A stretch of DNA of 64,000 bases from contig CP064997.1 in the NCBI GenBank assembly GCA_016700055.1, positions 2,914,001-2,978,000 of the forward strand, in the 5' to 3' direction. The stretch's first letter is position 1. Every line of letters begins with the position of its first letter. Shown one piece after another: positions 21,956 to 30,253 of this stretch. Source of the stretch: Actinomycetota bacterium. Lineage in GTDB: Bacteria > Actinomycetota > Acidimicrobiia > Acidimicrobiales > Ilumatobacteraceae. The position numbers and the translations under genes were made by a program. The notes under the pieces are model-generated. The model had not been told where the DNA came from. It did no database searches and saw only the letters and a list, made by a program, of their open reading frames with translations.

Positions 21956-23200
21956 GTGCCCGCCCAGGCCACGATCCTGCACGCCGACCTCGACGCCTTC
22001 TACGCTTCGGTGGAGCAGCTCCTCGACCCGTCGCTGCGCGGCCGGCCGATAGCCGTCGGCGGCGGGGTGGTGCTCGCCGCGTCCTACGAGGCGAAGCGCT
22101 TCGGCGTGCAGGGCGGGATGTCGGGCTGGATGGCCAAGCGGCTGTGTCCCGGGCTCACCTTCGTCGGCGGGCACTTCCGCGAGTACCAGCGGCTGGCCGA
22201 CCAGGTGATGGAGGTGCTCGGCGACTTCACGCCCTGGGTGCAGCGGATCTCCATCGACGAGGCGTTCTTGGACGTCACCGGGTCGGTGCACCTCTTCGGC
22301 CCCCCGCACACGATCGGCACCCGCATCCGCGAACGCGTGCGTGACGAGATCGGGCTGCCGATCTCGGTCGGGGCGGCCACCACCAAGCACCTGGCCAAGA
22401 TCGCGTCCCAGGTCGCGAAGCCCGACGGTCTGGTGGTCGTGCCACCCAGCCGCGAGCGCGAGTTCCTCGACCCCCTGCCGGTGGGCCTGGTCTGGGGGAT
22501 CGGCCCGGTCACCCGCCAGCGGCTGGCCGAGCGCGGCATCCACACCATCGGTGAGCTGGCGGCCTGCCCAGACCAGTCGCTGCGCGCGCTGCTCGGTCGG
22601 GCCCTCGGCACGAAGCTGGCCGCGTTCGCCGTCAACCACGACGAACGGCGCGTGCGCCGCAACGGGCGCGCTTCCTCCGTCGGGGCGCAGTCCGCTTTCG
22701 GAAGGCGTGAACCCGATGCAGAACTGATCCGCACGGTGCTCGGGCACCTCGCCGACAGGGTGGCCGGCCGGCTCCGGGCCAGTGGGCGCGCGGGGCGCAC
22801 GGTCACCGTCAGGGTGCGCTTTCCGCCGCTCAACGCGGTCACGAGGTCGTCCACCAGGCGATACCCCGTCTCCACCACCTTGACCCTCACCGAGATCGCC
22901 GAGCATCTGGTGCACCAGGCGCTCGCCGACCATCGCGACCGCAGCGAGATCTCGCTCCTGGCAGTGTCGGTGTCGAACCTGGTCGAAGAGGCGGCGATCC
23001 AGCTGGAGCTGCCGCTTCTCCCCGACGACGCCGAGCGGCCGGGCTCGCGGGAAGCGGCGAACAGGTGGGCCGCGGAGCGGTCGATGGACGCCGTGCGCGA
23101 ACGCTTCGGGCGGGAATCGGTCGGCTACGCGTCGGTCGCCCTGTCGCCGCGCCGCTCGGTGCCCGACGACTTCCGCGCGCTGGCCGAGCACGACCTATGA
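21956..23200 (+). CDS. dinB: DNA polymerase IV (Y-family translesion polymerase)
   Basis: The 414-residue protein begins PAQATILHADLDAFYASVEQ, whose Asp is a catalytic metal ligand. The second catalytic element, RISIDEAFLDVTGS, lies near residue 100. SYEAKRFGVQGGM, the helix-hairpin-helix VWGIGPVTRQRLAERGI and a little-finger domain follow. The C-terminal ~90 residues form a divergent tail (QLELPLLPDDA); the QLELPL string resembles a beta-clamp binding motif. The gene has its own SOS box and leaderless start, so it is DNA-damage inducible. It overlaps the convergent tag gene by 6 nt, which pairs two alkylation/bypass functions tail to tail. Confidence 0.92.
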   Translation: MPAQATILHADLDAFYASVEQLLDPSLRGRPIAVGGGVVLAASYEAKRFGVQGGMSGWMAKRLCPGLTFVGGHFREYQRLADQVMEVLGDFTPWVQRISIDEAFLDVTGSVHLFGPPHTIGTRIRERVRDEIGLPISVGAATTKHLAKIASQVAKPDGLVVVPPSREREFLDPLPVGLVWGIGPVTRQRLAERGIHTIGELAACPDQSLRALLGRALGTKLAAFAVNHDERRVRRNGRASSVGAQSAFGRREPDAELIRTVLGHLADRVAGRLRASGRAGRTVTVRVRFPPLNAVTRSSTRRYPVSTTLTLTEIAEHLVHQALADHRDRSEISLLAVSVSNLVEEAAIQLELPLLPDDAERPGSREAANRWAAERSMDAVRERFGRESVGYASVALSPRRSVPDDFRALAEHDL

Positions 23201-23821
23201 CACCGTTCGGGCCTCGCGTTCGCAGTCTTCGCGCACGTGACAGCCGGCGAGGTGGTCGTTGACCAGGCCGAGCGACTGCATCGCGGCATACGCGGTGGTC
23301 GGCCCGACGAACCGGAAGCCGTACCCCTTCAGTGCCTTGGCCAGAGCTGTCGATTCCGGCGTCCGAGATGCCACCGTGCCGAGCGTCTCCGGAGCCGCTC
23401 GGTCGCGTCGCTCCGGTGCGAATGCCCAGATCAGGTCGGCCAGTGAGCCGCGATCTCGTTGCACCTGCAACGTCGCCCGAGCATTCGCGATGCTGGCCTC
23501 GATCTTGGCCCTGTTGCGCACGATCGAGGAATCTTCCAGCAGCCGATCGACGTCGTCGGCGCCGAAGCTCGCCACGGTGCGGGGGTCGAACCCGCGAAAG
23601 GCACGGCGGAAGTTCTCGCGTTTGCGCAGGATCGTCAGCCAGGAGAGCCCCAACTGGAACGCTTCGAGACAGAGCTTTTCGAAGATCTTCGTGTCGTCCA
23701 CGACGGGGCGTCCCCACTCGTAGTCGTGGTACGCCTCGTAGTCAGGGGAGCCGAGGCACCATCCACATCGCGACTGGCCGTCCGCTCCTGGTACGGCAGC
23801 GATGGATCTCCAGTCCGTCAC
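23195..23821 (-). CDS. tag: DNA-3-methyladenine glycosylase I
   Basis: The 208-residue protein has the Tag zinc signature: RCGWCLGSPDYEAYHDYEWGRP at the N-terminus (Cys and His ligands) and DHLAGCHVREDCE at the C-terminus. In between are the LSWLTILRKRENFRRAF helix and a GYGFRFVGPTTAYAAMQ segment that matches the family. The enzyme excises 3-methyladenine from alkylated DNA. The start used is a GTG at 23821. It is tail-to-tail with dinB and 6 nt from the next upstream minus-strand stop, so it may be co-transcribed with the PPOX-type gene. Confidence 0.93.
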   Translation of the reverse strand: MTDWRSIAAVPGADGQSRCGWCLGSPDYEAYHDYEWGRPVVDDTKIFEKLCLEAFQLGLSWLTILRKRENFRRAFRGFDPRTVASFGADDVDRLLEDSSIVRNRAKIEASIANARATLQVQRDRGSLADLIWAFAPERRDRAAPETLGTVASRTPESTALAKALKGYGFRFVGPTTAYAAMQSLGLVNDHLAGCHVREDCEREARTVS

Positions 23822-23827
23822 GCTCGC

Positions 23828-24349
23828 CTACCGTGCGAACGTCCATCGGGTGGCGCGGTTGGGGAACCCGGCCAGGGTCCACGCGTACGCGACATCTGGC
23901 CTCAGGACCCAGAACGGCGAGAACTCCGGATGACCACTGCCCGTCGCGTCGGCGCCGTAGTACTGCGGGTACTTCGCGCGGCTCGCGGCCTGCGAGGCGT
24001 CCGCCAGCGGATGCGCGGGGTCGGTGACGAGCTCGGCGGTGCCCTCGAGGATGACCACGTCGTCACCGCTCGGCAGGTGCACCGTCGCCTGCGGGTCACG
24101 GTCGAGGTTGCGCACCCACCGGGTGTCGGGCGAGCCGCCGAAGCACAGCGCGCCGTCCACCCAGACGCCGTCCACGGGCCGGGGATGCGACCGGCCACCG
24201 GCGGTCACCGTGACCAGCCAGTAGTTGGGTGCGTCACGCAGCTTCTGCTCCACCTGATCCCAAGGCAGGGTCGTGTCGTCTGTGCTTCCACGGCTGCCGT
24301 AGTCGGGAGGGAACCCGGCTCTGCGCACCGCTGTCGGCTCGTCGCTCAT
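23828..24349 (-). CDS. Pyridoxamine-5'-phosphate-oxidase-fold protein (flavin/F420 split barrel)
   Basis: The 173-residue protein shows the split-barrel pattern: LRDAPNYWLVTVTAGGRSHPRPVDGVW followed by LCFGGSPDTRWVRNLDRDPQATVHL and a WTLAGFPNRATRW C-terminus. This is the small PPOX/FDOR class that binds FMN or F420 in actinobacteria; the substrate is unknown. ATG 24349 is chosen because it has GGAGGT 8 nt upstream, one of the clearest ribosome binding sites in the window. The open frame extends to 24454 without support. Confidence 0.8.
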   Translation of the reverse strand: MSDEPTAVRRAGFPPDYGSRGSTDDTTLPWDQVEQKLRDAPNYWLVTVTAGGRSHPRPVDGVWVDGALCFGGSPDTRWVRNLDRDPQATVHLPSGDDVVILEGTAELVTDPAHPLADASQAASRAKYPQYYGADATGSGHPEFSPFWVLRPDVAYAWTLAGFPNRATRWTFAR

Positions 24350-24394
24350 CGCGCACCTCCTTCGGCCTCGCCCCGGCCCGGCGTGGGCCAAGCG

Positions 24395-24400
24395 TAGGCT
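24395..24400 (+). promoter_or_regulatory. -10 hexamer of the LigD-type polymerase gene
   Basis: TAGGCT ends 7 nt before the GTG at 24408, with no ribosome binding site in between. Confidence 0.45.
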
Positions 24401-24407
24401 CTGCCGG

Positions 24408-25373
24408 GTGACGGCCGCGCCGGAGGAGTCACGAGCCGGGGTCCGGCTCACCAACCTCGACCAGGTGCTGTTCGACGGCGCCGGTCACTCGAAGCGCGAC
24501 CTCGTCGACTACCTCGACGCAGTGCACGCGCAGGTGGTGGGTGAGTTGCGCGATCGCCCGCTGTCGGTGATCCGGGTGACTGGCGGGCAGAGCCCATTCA
24601 TGCAGAAGAACCTGCCCAAGTACACGCCGGAGTGGGTGGAGCGGGCCGAGCTGTGGGCCGAGGCGTCCAAACGAGCTGTCTCCTACGCGCTCTGCAACGA
24701 CCGGCGAACGTTGCTCTGGTTCGCCAACCAGCGGGCCGTCGAGTACCACCCGATGCTCGCTCGCGCGGAGGACCTCGACCATCCGACACACCTCGTGATC
24801 GATCTCGACCCACCGCCCGAAGAGCCGTTCGGCTCCGTGGTCGCCGCCGCCCTCGCGGTGCGGGCGGTGCTGACCGATGTCGGGTTGGAGCCGGTGGTCA
24901 AGACGAGCGGCGCGAAGGGTTTGCACGTGGTGGTTCCGATCGGATCGCTCGTGTCCGCGGAGGATGCGGGGGCGGCGACGCGTGCCGTGGCGCGGCGCAC
25001 CGAGTTGCTCGCTCCGTCGTCGACGACAACGGCCTTCGTGAAGGCCGATCGGGGAGGAAAGGTGTTCGTCGACGCCACGCGCACGGGTGGTGCGACCGTC
25101 GTCGCCGCCTACAGCCCGCGGGCTCGTCCCGGGCTGCCGGTGTCGTTTCCCGTCGGCTGGGACGACCTCGCGGCGGTCAGCCCACGTGACTTCACCGTTC
25201 GCACGGTGCCCGGCCTGCTCGGCGGACACGACCCGTGGGCCGAAGCGCTCGCGCGTCCCCAGCAGTTGCCGACCGTGCTGGTGGAGGAGGGCCACGCGAT
25301 CCCTGTAGCCCGGGTCGCCGCCATGCACGAGGGCCGCCGTCGTGCCAGGGCACGCCGGGCCGCCGAAGACTGA
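24408..25373 (+). CDS. Stand-alone LigD-type primase-polymerase (AEP family)
   Basis: The 321-residue protein is the polymerase module seen in LigD of bacterial end joining: LTNLDQVLF at the N-terminus, FMQKNLPKYTPEWV, the catalytic metal-binding VIDLDPP near residue 127, KTSGAKGLHVVVP, and KVFVDATRTGG with the third acidic residue. It acts as a primase/gap-filling polymerase that prefers ribonucleotides in studied homologues. No ligase, nuclease or Ku gene is adjacent. GTG 24408 is 7 nt after TAGGCT, so translation is probably leaderless. Confidence 0.87.
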   Translation: MTAAPEESRAGVRLTNLDQVLFDGAGHSKRDLVDYLDAVHAQVVGELRDRPLSVIRVTGGQSPFMQKNLPKYTPEWVERAELWAEASKRAVSYALCNDRRTLLWFANQRAVEYHPMLARAEDLDHPTHLVIDLDPPPEEPFGSVVAAALAVRAVLTDVGLEPVVKTSGAKGLHVVVPIGSLVSAEDAGAATRAVARRTELLAPSSTTTAFVKADRGGKVFVDATRTGGATVVAAYSPRARPGLPVSFPVGWDDLAAVSPRDFTVRTVPGLLGGHDPWAEALARPQQLPTVLVEEGHAIPVARVAAMHEGRRRARARRAAED

Positions 25374-25397
25374 CGGGAGCGGTTCACAGCTAACACA

Positions 25398-25447
25398 TTG
25401 ACATTCGTCGATGAATAGGTATGATCAAGACATCGACACATCTCGAT
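25398..25447 (+). promoter_or_regulatory. Strong sigma-70-like promoter with inverted repeats at arsM
   Basis: A consensus TTGACA (25398-25403), a 16-bp spacer and TATGAT (25420-25425) form the best promoter in the window. Two inverted repeats surround it: ATTC/GAAT around the spacer (25403-25416) and ATCGA-N6-TCGAT (25432-25447) over the expected start of transcription. The arrangement fits an ArsR-type repressor site. The site overlaps the first codons of the longest arsM frame, so translation may really begin downstream. Confidence 0.55.
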
Positions 25448-26289
25448 CTACCTCATCCGACCCCGAAGCCGTCAGGGCCGACGTGCGTGACCGCTACGCG
25501 CAGGCGGCGCGCGGCGTTGCCGACAATCGGGGCTGTTGCGGCTCCGGCGACGATTCGCTGACGACCGGAGTCTCCTTCGGACGGGTGCTCTACGACGAGG
25601 GCGAGCTCGCCGGCCTGCCGGACGCCGCCGCGCAGTTGTCGCTCGGCTGCGGCAACCCGACGATGCTCGCCGAACTCGCCCCCGGCCAGGTCGTGCTCGA
25701 CCTCGGCGCCGGTGGCGGCATCGACGTGCTCTTGTCGGCGCGCCGCGTCGGCCCCGAGGGCAAGGCCTACGGGCTGGACATGACGCCCGAGATGGTCGAG
25801 CTCGCCCGCCGCAACATCGCCGAAGCCGGCGTCGCCAACGCGGAGATCCTCGAAGGCACCTTGGAGGCGATCCCGCTTCCGGACGAGTCGGTCGACGTGG
25901 TCATCTCCAACTGCGTCATCAACCTCTCCCCCGACAAGCCCCAGGCGCTGCGGGAGGCCCATCGCGTGTTGCGTCCCGGAGGCCGGTTCGCCGTCTCGGA
26001 CGTGGTGCTCACCCGATCGTTGCCGGGCGCCGTGCAGCGGCTGGTCGAGCTGTGGGCCGGGTGCGTGGTCGGAGCGCTGACCGCCGACGAGTACCGCACG
26101 CACCTCGAAGGCGCGGGGTTCGTCGACGTGGAGATCGTGCCCACCCTCGTCCACGACAGGGCCGCGCTGGAGGGCTTCGTCGCCGGCATCGACGTGGAGG
26201 CCGTCGCCGGTCGGGATCGAGACGAGCTGCTCGCCGAGCTGGACGGCACGATCATGAACGCATTCGTGCGCGCCCGGCGCCCGCACTGA
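25411..26289 (+). CDS. arsM: Arsenite methyltransferase ArsM
   Basis: A class I SAM methyltransferase: the SAM loop VVLDLGAGGGIDVLL is near residue 95, with the ArsM cysteines in GCCGSG (about 43-44), SNCVINLSPDKPQ and WAGCVVGALT, which bind As(III). The enzyme converts arsenite into methylated, volatile forms. The frame can start at ATG 25411, but this codon lies inside the promoter, upstream of the -10. A GTG at 25483 (before RDRYAQAARG) is the more credible start if that promoter is used. No arsR, arsB or arsC gene is adjacent, so the repressor would act from elsewhere. Confidence 0.9.
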   Translation: MNRYDQDIDTSRSTSSDPEAVRADVRDRYAQAARGVADNRGCCGSGDDSLTTGVSFGRVLYDEGELAGLPDAAAQLSLGCGNPTMLAELAPGQVVLDLGAGGGIDVLLSARRVGPEGKAYGLDMTPEMVELARRNIAEAGVANAEILEGTLEAIPLPDESVDVVISNCVINLSPDKPQALREAHRVLRPGGRFAVSDVVLTRSLPGAVQRLVELWAGCVVGALTADEYRTHLEGAGFVDVEIVPTLVHDRAALEGFVAGIDVEAVAGRDRDELLAELDGTIMNAFVRARRPH

Positions 26290-26359
26290 CCTCGGTCGTC
26301 CGCGTTCGGCCGCACGCGCGCGTGGTTGGAGGCGCCGCTCGCGGGGTACGTCGGGGGAC

Positions 26360-27316
26360 ATGACCACTTGGGGCTACACACTGTCCAGCGAGGAGTTCGG
26401 ACCGCGCGCGCTGGTCGAGCAGGCGCGCATCGCCGAGGACTCCGGGTTCTCGTTCCTCACCGTCTCCGATCACTTCCACCCCTGGACGCGGAGCCAGGGC
26501 GAGAGCCCGCTCGTATGGACCACCATCGGCGGAGTGGCGATGGCGACGAACGGGATCCCGATCGGCACCGGCGTCTCGTGCCCGATCCTGCGCAACCACC
26601 CGACGATGGTCGCCCAGGCCGCCGCGACGTGCTCGTCGATCACCGACGGGCGCTTCTTCCTCGGCGTGGGGACTGGGGAGTGGCTGAACGAGCATGTGAT
26701 CGGCGGGGCATGGCCGCCGGTGGACGTGCGCCGGGAGATGCTCGCCGAGGCCGTCGGCATCATGCGCCGACTGTGGACCGGCGAGACCGTCGACCACCGT
26801 GGGCGGTACTTCACGGTCGACAGCGCGAGGGTGTTCACCGAACCCGCCGCGCCGATCGAGGTGATCTGGGCGGCCGCCGGACCGGAGTCCGCGGCGGCCG
26901 CTGCCGAGCACGCTGACGGCCTGTGGTCCACCTCCCCCGATCCCGACGTGGTCGGCGCCTACCGGGCCGGCGGTGGCACCGGCCCCGTCTACGGGCAGGT
27001 CACCGTCTGCTGGGCGAGCGAGCGCGAAGACGCGGTGAAGACGGCGTTGCAGGTGTGGCCGAACGCCGGCGTGCCCGGGCAGCTGTCCCAGGACCTGGCC
27101 ACCTGGGTCGAGTTCGAGCAGGTCGGCGAACTGGTGACCGCTGAGATGATCACCGAGCGCATCCCGTGCGGTCCGGACCCCGCTCCCGTGGTCGAGCAGG
27201 TCCGCGCGTACGAGGACGCAGGCTTCGACCACATCCACTTCCACCAGGTGGGCCCCGATCAGCGCGGGTTCGTCGACTTCTGGACGTCGGAGCTGGCTCC
27301 CGCGCTCGAGGGATGA
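26360..27316 (+). CDS. LLM-class F420-dependent oxidoreductase (TIGR03557/FGD-like)
   Basis: The 318-residue TIM-barrel flavin-like protein begins with WGYTLSSEEFGPRALVEQARIAE and has FLTVSDHFHPW, the substrate/F420 pocket of F420-dependent glucose-6-phosphate dehydrogenase-like proteins, then RFFLGVGTGEWLNEHV and EVIWAAAGPESA. This subgroup uses coenzyme F420 with hydride donors that are mostly unknown. ATG 26360 follows GGGGGAC. The 3' end overlaps the convergent debranching enzyme gene by 58 nt. Confidence 0.85.
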   Translation: MTTWGYTLSSEEFGPRALVEQARIAEDSGFSFLTVSDHFHPWTRSQGESPLVWTTIGGVAMATNGIPIGTGVSCPILRNHPTMVAQAAATCSSITDGRFFLGVGTGEWLNEHVIGGAWPPVDVRREMLAEAVGIMRRLWTGETVDHRGRYFTVDSARVFTEPAAPIEVIWAAAGPESAAAAAEHADGLWSTSPDPDVVGAYRAGGGTGPVYGQVTVCWASEREDAVKTALQVWPNAGVPGQLSQDLATWVEFEQVGELVTAEMITERIPCGPDPAPVVEQVRAYEDAGFDHIHFHQVGPDQRGFVDFWTSELAPALEG

Positions 27317-29403
27317 CCCGCCCGGCGTTGCACCGCTACGCCGTCGTCCACTTCCAGGTCGAGCCTGCCCGCGCGTGAGCAGAGCCCGCTGATGCGCAGC
27401 CAGGGCAGCCCGTCGAGGTCGTCGCGGCGTAGCTCGATGCCGTCGCGCGTCGGCTCGATGCCGAGCAACGCTCGCACGAGCAGCAGGATCGACGCCGAGG
27501 ACCAGGCCTGGGGCGAGCAGGACGACGGATAGGGCACCGGAACCGGTACTTCGTCGCGGGAGATGCCGGCGAACAGCTCGGGCGGACGACCTCCGAAGTG
27601 CTCGACCGCGGCGAGCATGCCCTCGACGATCGTGTCGACGACGTCGAACCGACCGTACCGGGCGGCACCTGCGGCACAGATCGCGGTGTCGTGGGGCCAG
27701 ACCGAACCGTTGTGATAGCTGAGCGGGTCGTAGGCCGCCATCGTGTCGGCGAGGGTGCGCACTCCCCATCCCGACCACAGGCCGGCGTCGCAGACACGGT
27801 CCAGGTAGCGGTCGGCGAGCTCGGGTTCGGCGATCCCCTTCCACAGCGCATGGCCGGGGTTGCTGGTGAGCGAGTCGATCGGGCGTCCGAATCCGTCGAC
27901 GCCGAGGGCGTACCAGCCGCGCTCGTCCCAGAGGACCTCGTTGCATCGTCCGCGCAGCTGCTGCGCGCGGGCGCGGAGGTCGGCGGCGTCGAAGCCGAGG
28001 GTGTCGACCCCGGCCGACTCGATCAGCTCGGCCGCGCCGAGCAACGCGTCGTAGACGTAGCCCTGTACCTCGATCAGGCCGATCGGAGGCACCGACAGCA
28101 TCCCGTTCGCGAACGTGACCCCGTCCCAGCTGTCCTTCCAACCCTGGTTCGTGAGCCCGCTCGGGCCACGGCGGCGGTAGTCGACGAAGCCGTCACCGTC
28201 GGAATCCCCGTAGCGGATGATCCAGCTCAGCGCGTCGCGCACCGACGGCGCGAGCTCGTGCAAGTCGTCGGCGTCGAGCGCTCCCCACCGCCAGGCCTCT
28301 GCGGTCAGACCGACGAAGAGGGGCGTAGCGTCGACCGAGCCGAAGTAGCGCTGCCGCTCGGTGAACGCCCCACCGCCGCCCGGCCGGCGCAGCTCGTGCA
28401 GGATCTTGCCGGGCTGCTCGTCGGCCGCAGGGTCGTCGGCCCTGCCGCGCAGCTCGCCCAGCTCGCGCAAGGTCCCGGCGGCGAGGGACGAGTCGAAGGG
28501 CAGCGTCATCCACGAGGTGAGCAGCGAGTCCCGTCCGAACAGCGTCATGAACCAGGGCGCCCCGGCCGCGACGACGACGCGCTCTGGGTGGCTGCGGTCG
28601 ACGATCCGCAGGGCGGACAGGTCGGCGAAGGTCTGGTTGACCGCGGTGACGAGGCGCGGTTCGGTCGACTCGAGCGTCGGAGCCGCCGCTCTCCATTCGC
28701 GGTGGCGCACCAGCGGCAGGGCGTCGGCAGGAGCGGTCCCGATGGGGAAGGCGAGCCCGGCGGGCGAGCCGTCGACCACGGGCTCGACGGTCACCGTGAG
28801 GCGCACCGGCGCGCCGGCGGTGACCTCGACCGACCAGGCGAAGGTACCGCTGGCCACGTCCACCTCGTGCGGCGGGATCGAGAACGCGAGACGCGTCGCT
28901 GCCCGCGGCCCGCTGCGCTCCGTGCGCTCCAGGGCCCAGTGCCCGTCCACTTGTCGCAGAGCACACGCACCGCCGCCGCGCGCGGCCTTCACGTCGAACA
29001 GGTGGGCGAAGTCCGCGGCCACGGACAGGGTCACGTGCAGCGACCGCGGCGCGTGGCCGGTCTCCACGAGCTCGATCTCGTCGCGCAGGCCCCGGGCGAT
29101 CCACCTCCGCCGGACCATCAGGCAGCGGGTGGCGACGTCGTCTGCGTCGTGCAAGCGCTGCACCGACACCGAAGACAGCGGTGTGGGTGCCGTCGCGGCC
29201 AGCGTGTGCAGCCTGGCCCCGCCGACGGCGACGCGAAGGTAGGAGAGGTGGCGCAGGTCGTCGTAGATCAGCCCATGCGTGCCGCCGGTGCAGTTGCCGG
29301 AGAGCTCGGAGATGACGAACGTGCGGCCGTCGACGAGGGTCAGCTCACCGGGGGAGCCGACAACCGGCACCGATTCCGCAGCGGCGTCGAGCGGCGACCT
29401 CAT
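27259..29403 (-). CDS. Amylo-alpha-1,6-glucosidase (glycogen debranching enzyme family)
   Basis: The protein of 714 residues has an N-terminal GDE_N beta-sandwich (LVDGRTFVISELSGN, YDDLRHLSYL) and, from about residue 280, an (alpha/alpha)6 barrel with WFMTLFGRDSLLTSWM, NQGWKDSWDG and YHNGSVWPHDTAI, the conserved segments of bacterial debranching/trehalase-like enzymes. It probably removes alpha-1,6 branches from glycogen or related glucans in the cytoplasm; no signal peptide is seen. Upstream (29405-29420) lies a GGAAC-N6-GTTCC inverted repeat just before the ATG. The 3' end overlaps the convergent F420 gene. Confidence 0.85.
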   Translation of the reverse strand: MRSPLDAAAESVPVVGSPGELTLVDGRTFVISELSGNCTGGTHGLIYDDLRHLSYLRVAVGGARLHTLAATAPTPLSSVSVQRLHDADDVATRCLMVRRRWIARGLRDEIELVETGHAPRSLHVTLSVAADFAHLFDVKAARGGGACALRQVDGHWALERTERSGPRAATRLAFSIPPHEVDVASGTFAWSVEVTAGAPVRLTVTVEPVVDGSPAGLAFPIGTAPADALPLVRHREWRAAAPTLESTEPRLVTAVNQTFADLSALRIVDRSHPERVVVAAGAPWFMTLFGRDSLLTSWMTLPFDSSLAAGTLRELGELRGRADDPAADEQPGKILHELRRPGGGGAFTERQRYFGSVDATPLFVGLTAEAWRWGALDADDLHELAPSVRDALSWIIRYGDSDGDGFVDYRRRGPSGLTNQGWKDSWDGVTFANGMLSVPPIGLIEVQGYVYDALLGAAELIESAGVDTLGFDAADLRARAQQLRGRCNEVLWDERGWYALGVDGFGRPIDSLTSNPGHALWKGIAEPELADRYLDRVCDAGLWSGWGVRTLADTMAAYDPLSYHNGSVWPHDTAICAAGAARYGRFDVVDTIVEGMLAAVEHFGGRPPELFAGISRDEVPVPVPYPSSCSPQAWSSASILLLVRALLGIEPTRDGIELRRDDLDGLPWLRISGLCSRAGRLDLEVDDGVAVQRRAGHPSSAGASSDVQKSTNPR

Positions 29404-29457
29404 CGGAACATTCTCGTTCCCGGCCGGGGACGGGTCCGGCCGGGAGCAAGAAGTGGG

Positions 29458-29880
29458 TCAGTTGTTCGGCGGGGCAGAGCTGATCTCGCCCAAAGTCGAG
29501 CTGCGATCGCGGTCGCGCGCGAGGTCGCCGAGGCTGACGATGCCGATCGGGCGACCGTCCTGCACGACCGGCAGGCGTCTCAGCGCGCGGTCGCCCATCA
29601 GCTTGACGGCGTGGTTGACGGTGTCGGTCGGGGCGACGGTCACCAGGTCTCTGCTGCAGATCTCGCTCAGCCGCACCTCACGGGGGTTCTTGCCTTCGGC
29701 GACCGCTCGAACGACGATGTCGCGGTCGGTGACGATGCCGCACACCACGCCTCCGTCGCAGACGATCACGTCGCCAATGTCGCGCTGCTTCATCTTCAGC
29801 GCGGCCTCGGCGGCGGTGGTGGTCGACTCGAGGACGACGAGCTCTCTGGTCATCAGGTCCGAGATGGTCATGTGCTGCAT
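29458..29880 (-). CDS. Tandem CBS-domain protein
   Basis: The 140-residue protein is two CBS domains and little else: TISDLMTRELVVLESTTTAAEA, DIGDVIVCDGGVVCGIVTDRDIV, then ICSRDLVTVAPTDTVNHAVKLM and LRRLPVVQDGRPIGIVSLGDLA. Such proteins bind adenosine nucleotides and act as energy-state sensors or regulators. ATG 29880 has GGAAGGA 1-7 nt upstream. It lies in the minus-strand gene run 29458-33135. Confidence 0.88.
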   Translation of the reverse strand: MQHMTISDLMTRELVVLESTTTAAEAALKMKQRDIGDVIVCDGGVVCGIVTDRDIVVRAVAEGKNPREVRLSEICSRDLVTVAPTDTVNHAVKLMGDRALRRLPVVQDGRPIGIVSLGDLARDRDRSSTLGEISSAPPNN

Positions 29881-29902
29881 TCCTTCCGGGTCAGCTGGAT
29901 CT

Positions 29903-30247
29903 TCAAGAGGTTCCCGGAACCGGCTTCTGCGAAACAGTCGAGACAGCTTCGACGGTGGTCGTCTCCACCAACCTCTCGACGACGCGCTCCTCGATCGGGT
30001 TGTCCAGCTGGTGCTGGACCTCACGCTGCTGCTCCACCTCGACCCGGGCGGCCTGCCACGCCGACCAGTGGCCCGACACAAGGGCCCAGAGAGACAGCAC
30101 CGACACGTAGACCACCTGCGACGTCCACCCGGTGACGACCGAGATCGGAATCATCACGAGCCAGAAGATGGTCATCCACCCGTTGACCCGGCGCATGAAC
30201 ACCGGATTGCCTTGCACCGAAGCCCACAACGACTTGACCAGGGACAT
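29903..30247 (-). CDS. Small membrane protein with two transmembrane helices
   Basis: The 114-residue protein has two hydrophobic helices (about residues 23-42 and 45-60), then an amphipathic Gln/Glu-rich segment (ARVEVEQQREVQHQ) likely to form a coiled coil, and a Thr/Val-rich tail. No family is recognised. It starts 6 nt downstream of the phosphoesterase stop, so the two are probably co-transcribed. Confidence 0.65.
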   Translation of the reverse strand: MSLVKSLWASVQGNPVFMRRVNGWMTIFWLVMIPISVVTGWTSQVVYVSVLSLWALVSGHWSAWQAARVEVEQQREVQHQLDNPIEERVVERLVETTTVEAVSTVSQKPVPGTS

Positions 30248-30253
30248 CGTCGT

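Noticed and set aside
23581..23605. tRNA T-arm-like sequence GGGTCGAACCC
   Set aside because: It lies inside tag and no acceptor stem or anticodon arm can be built around it.
29405..29420. GGAAC-N6-GTTCC as a LexA box
   Set aside because: The spacing does not fit the GAAC-N4-GTTC form seen at dinB, and it overlaps the start of a metabolic gene.
27598..30135. 845-residue plus-strand open frame
   Set aside because: Antisense of the debranching enzyme and CBS genes; no recognisable domain.
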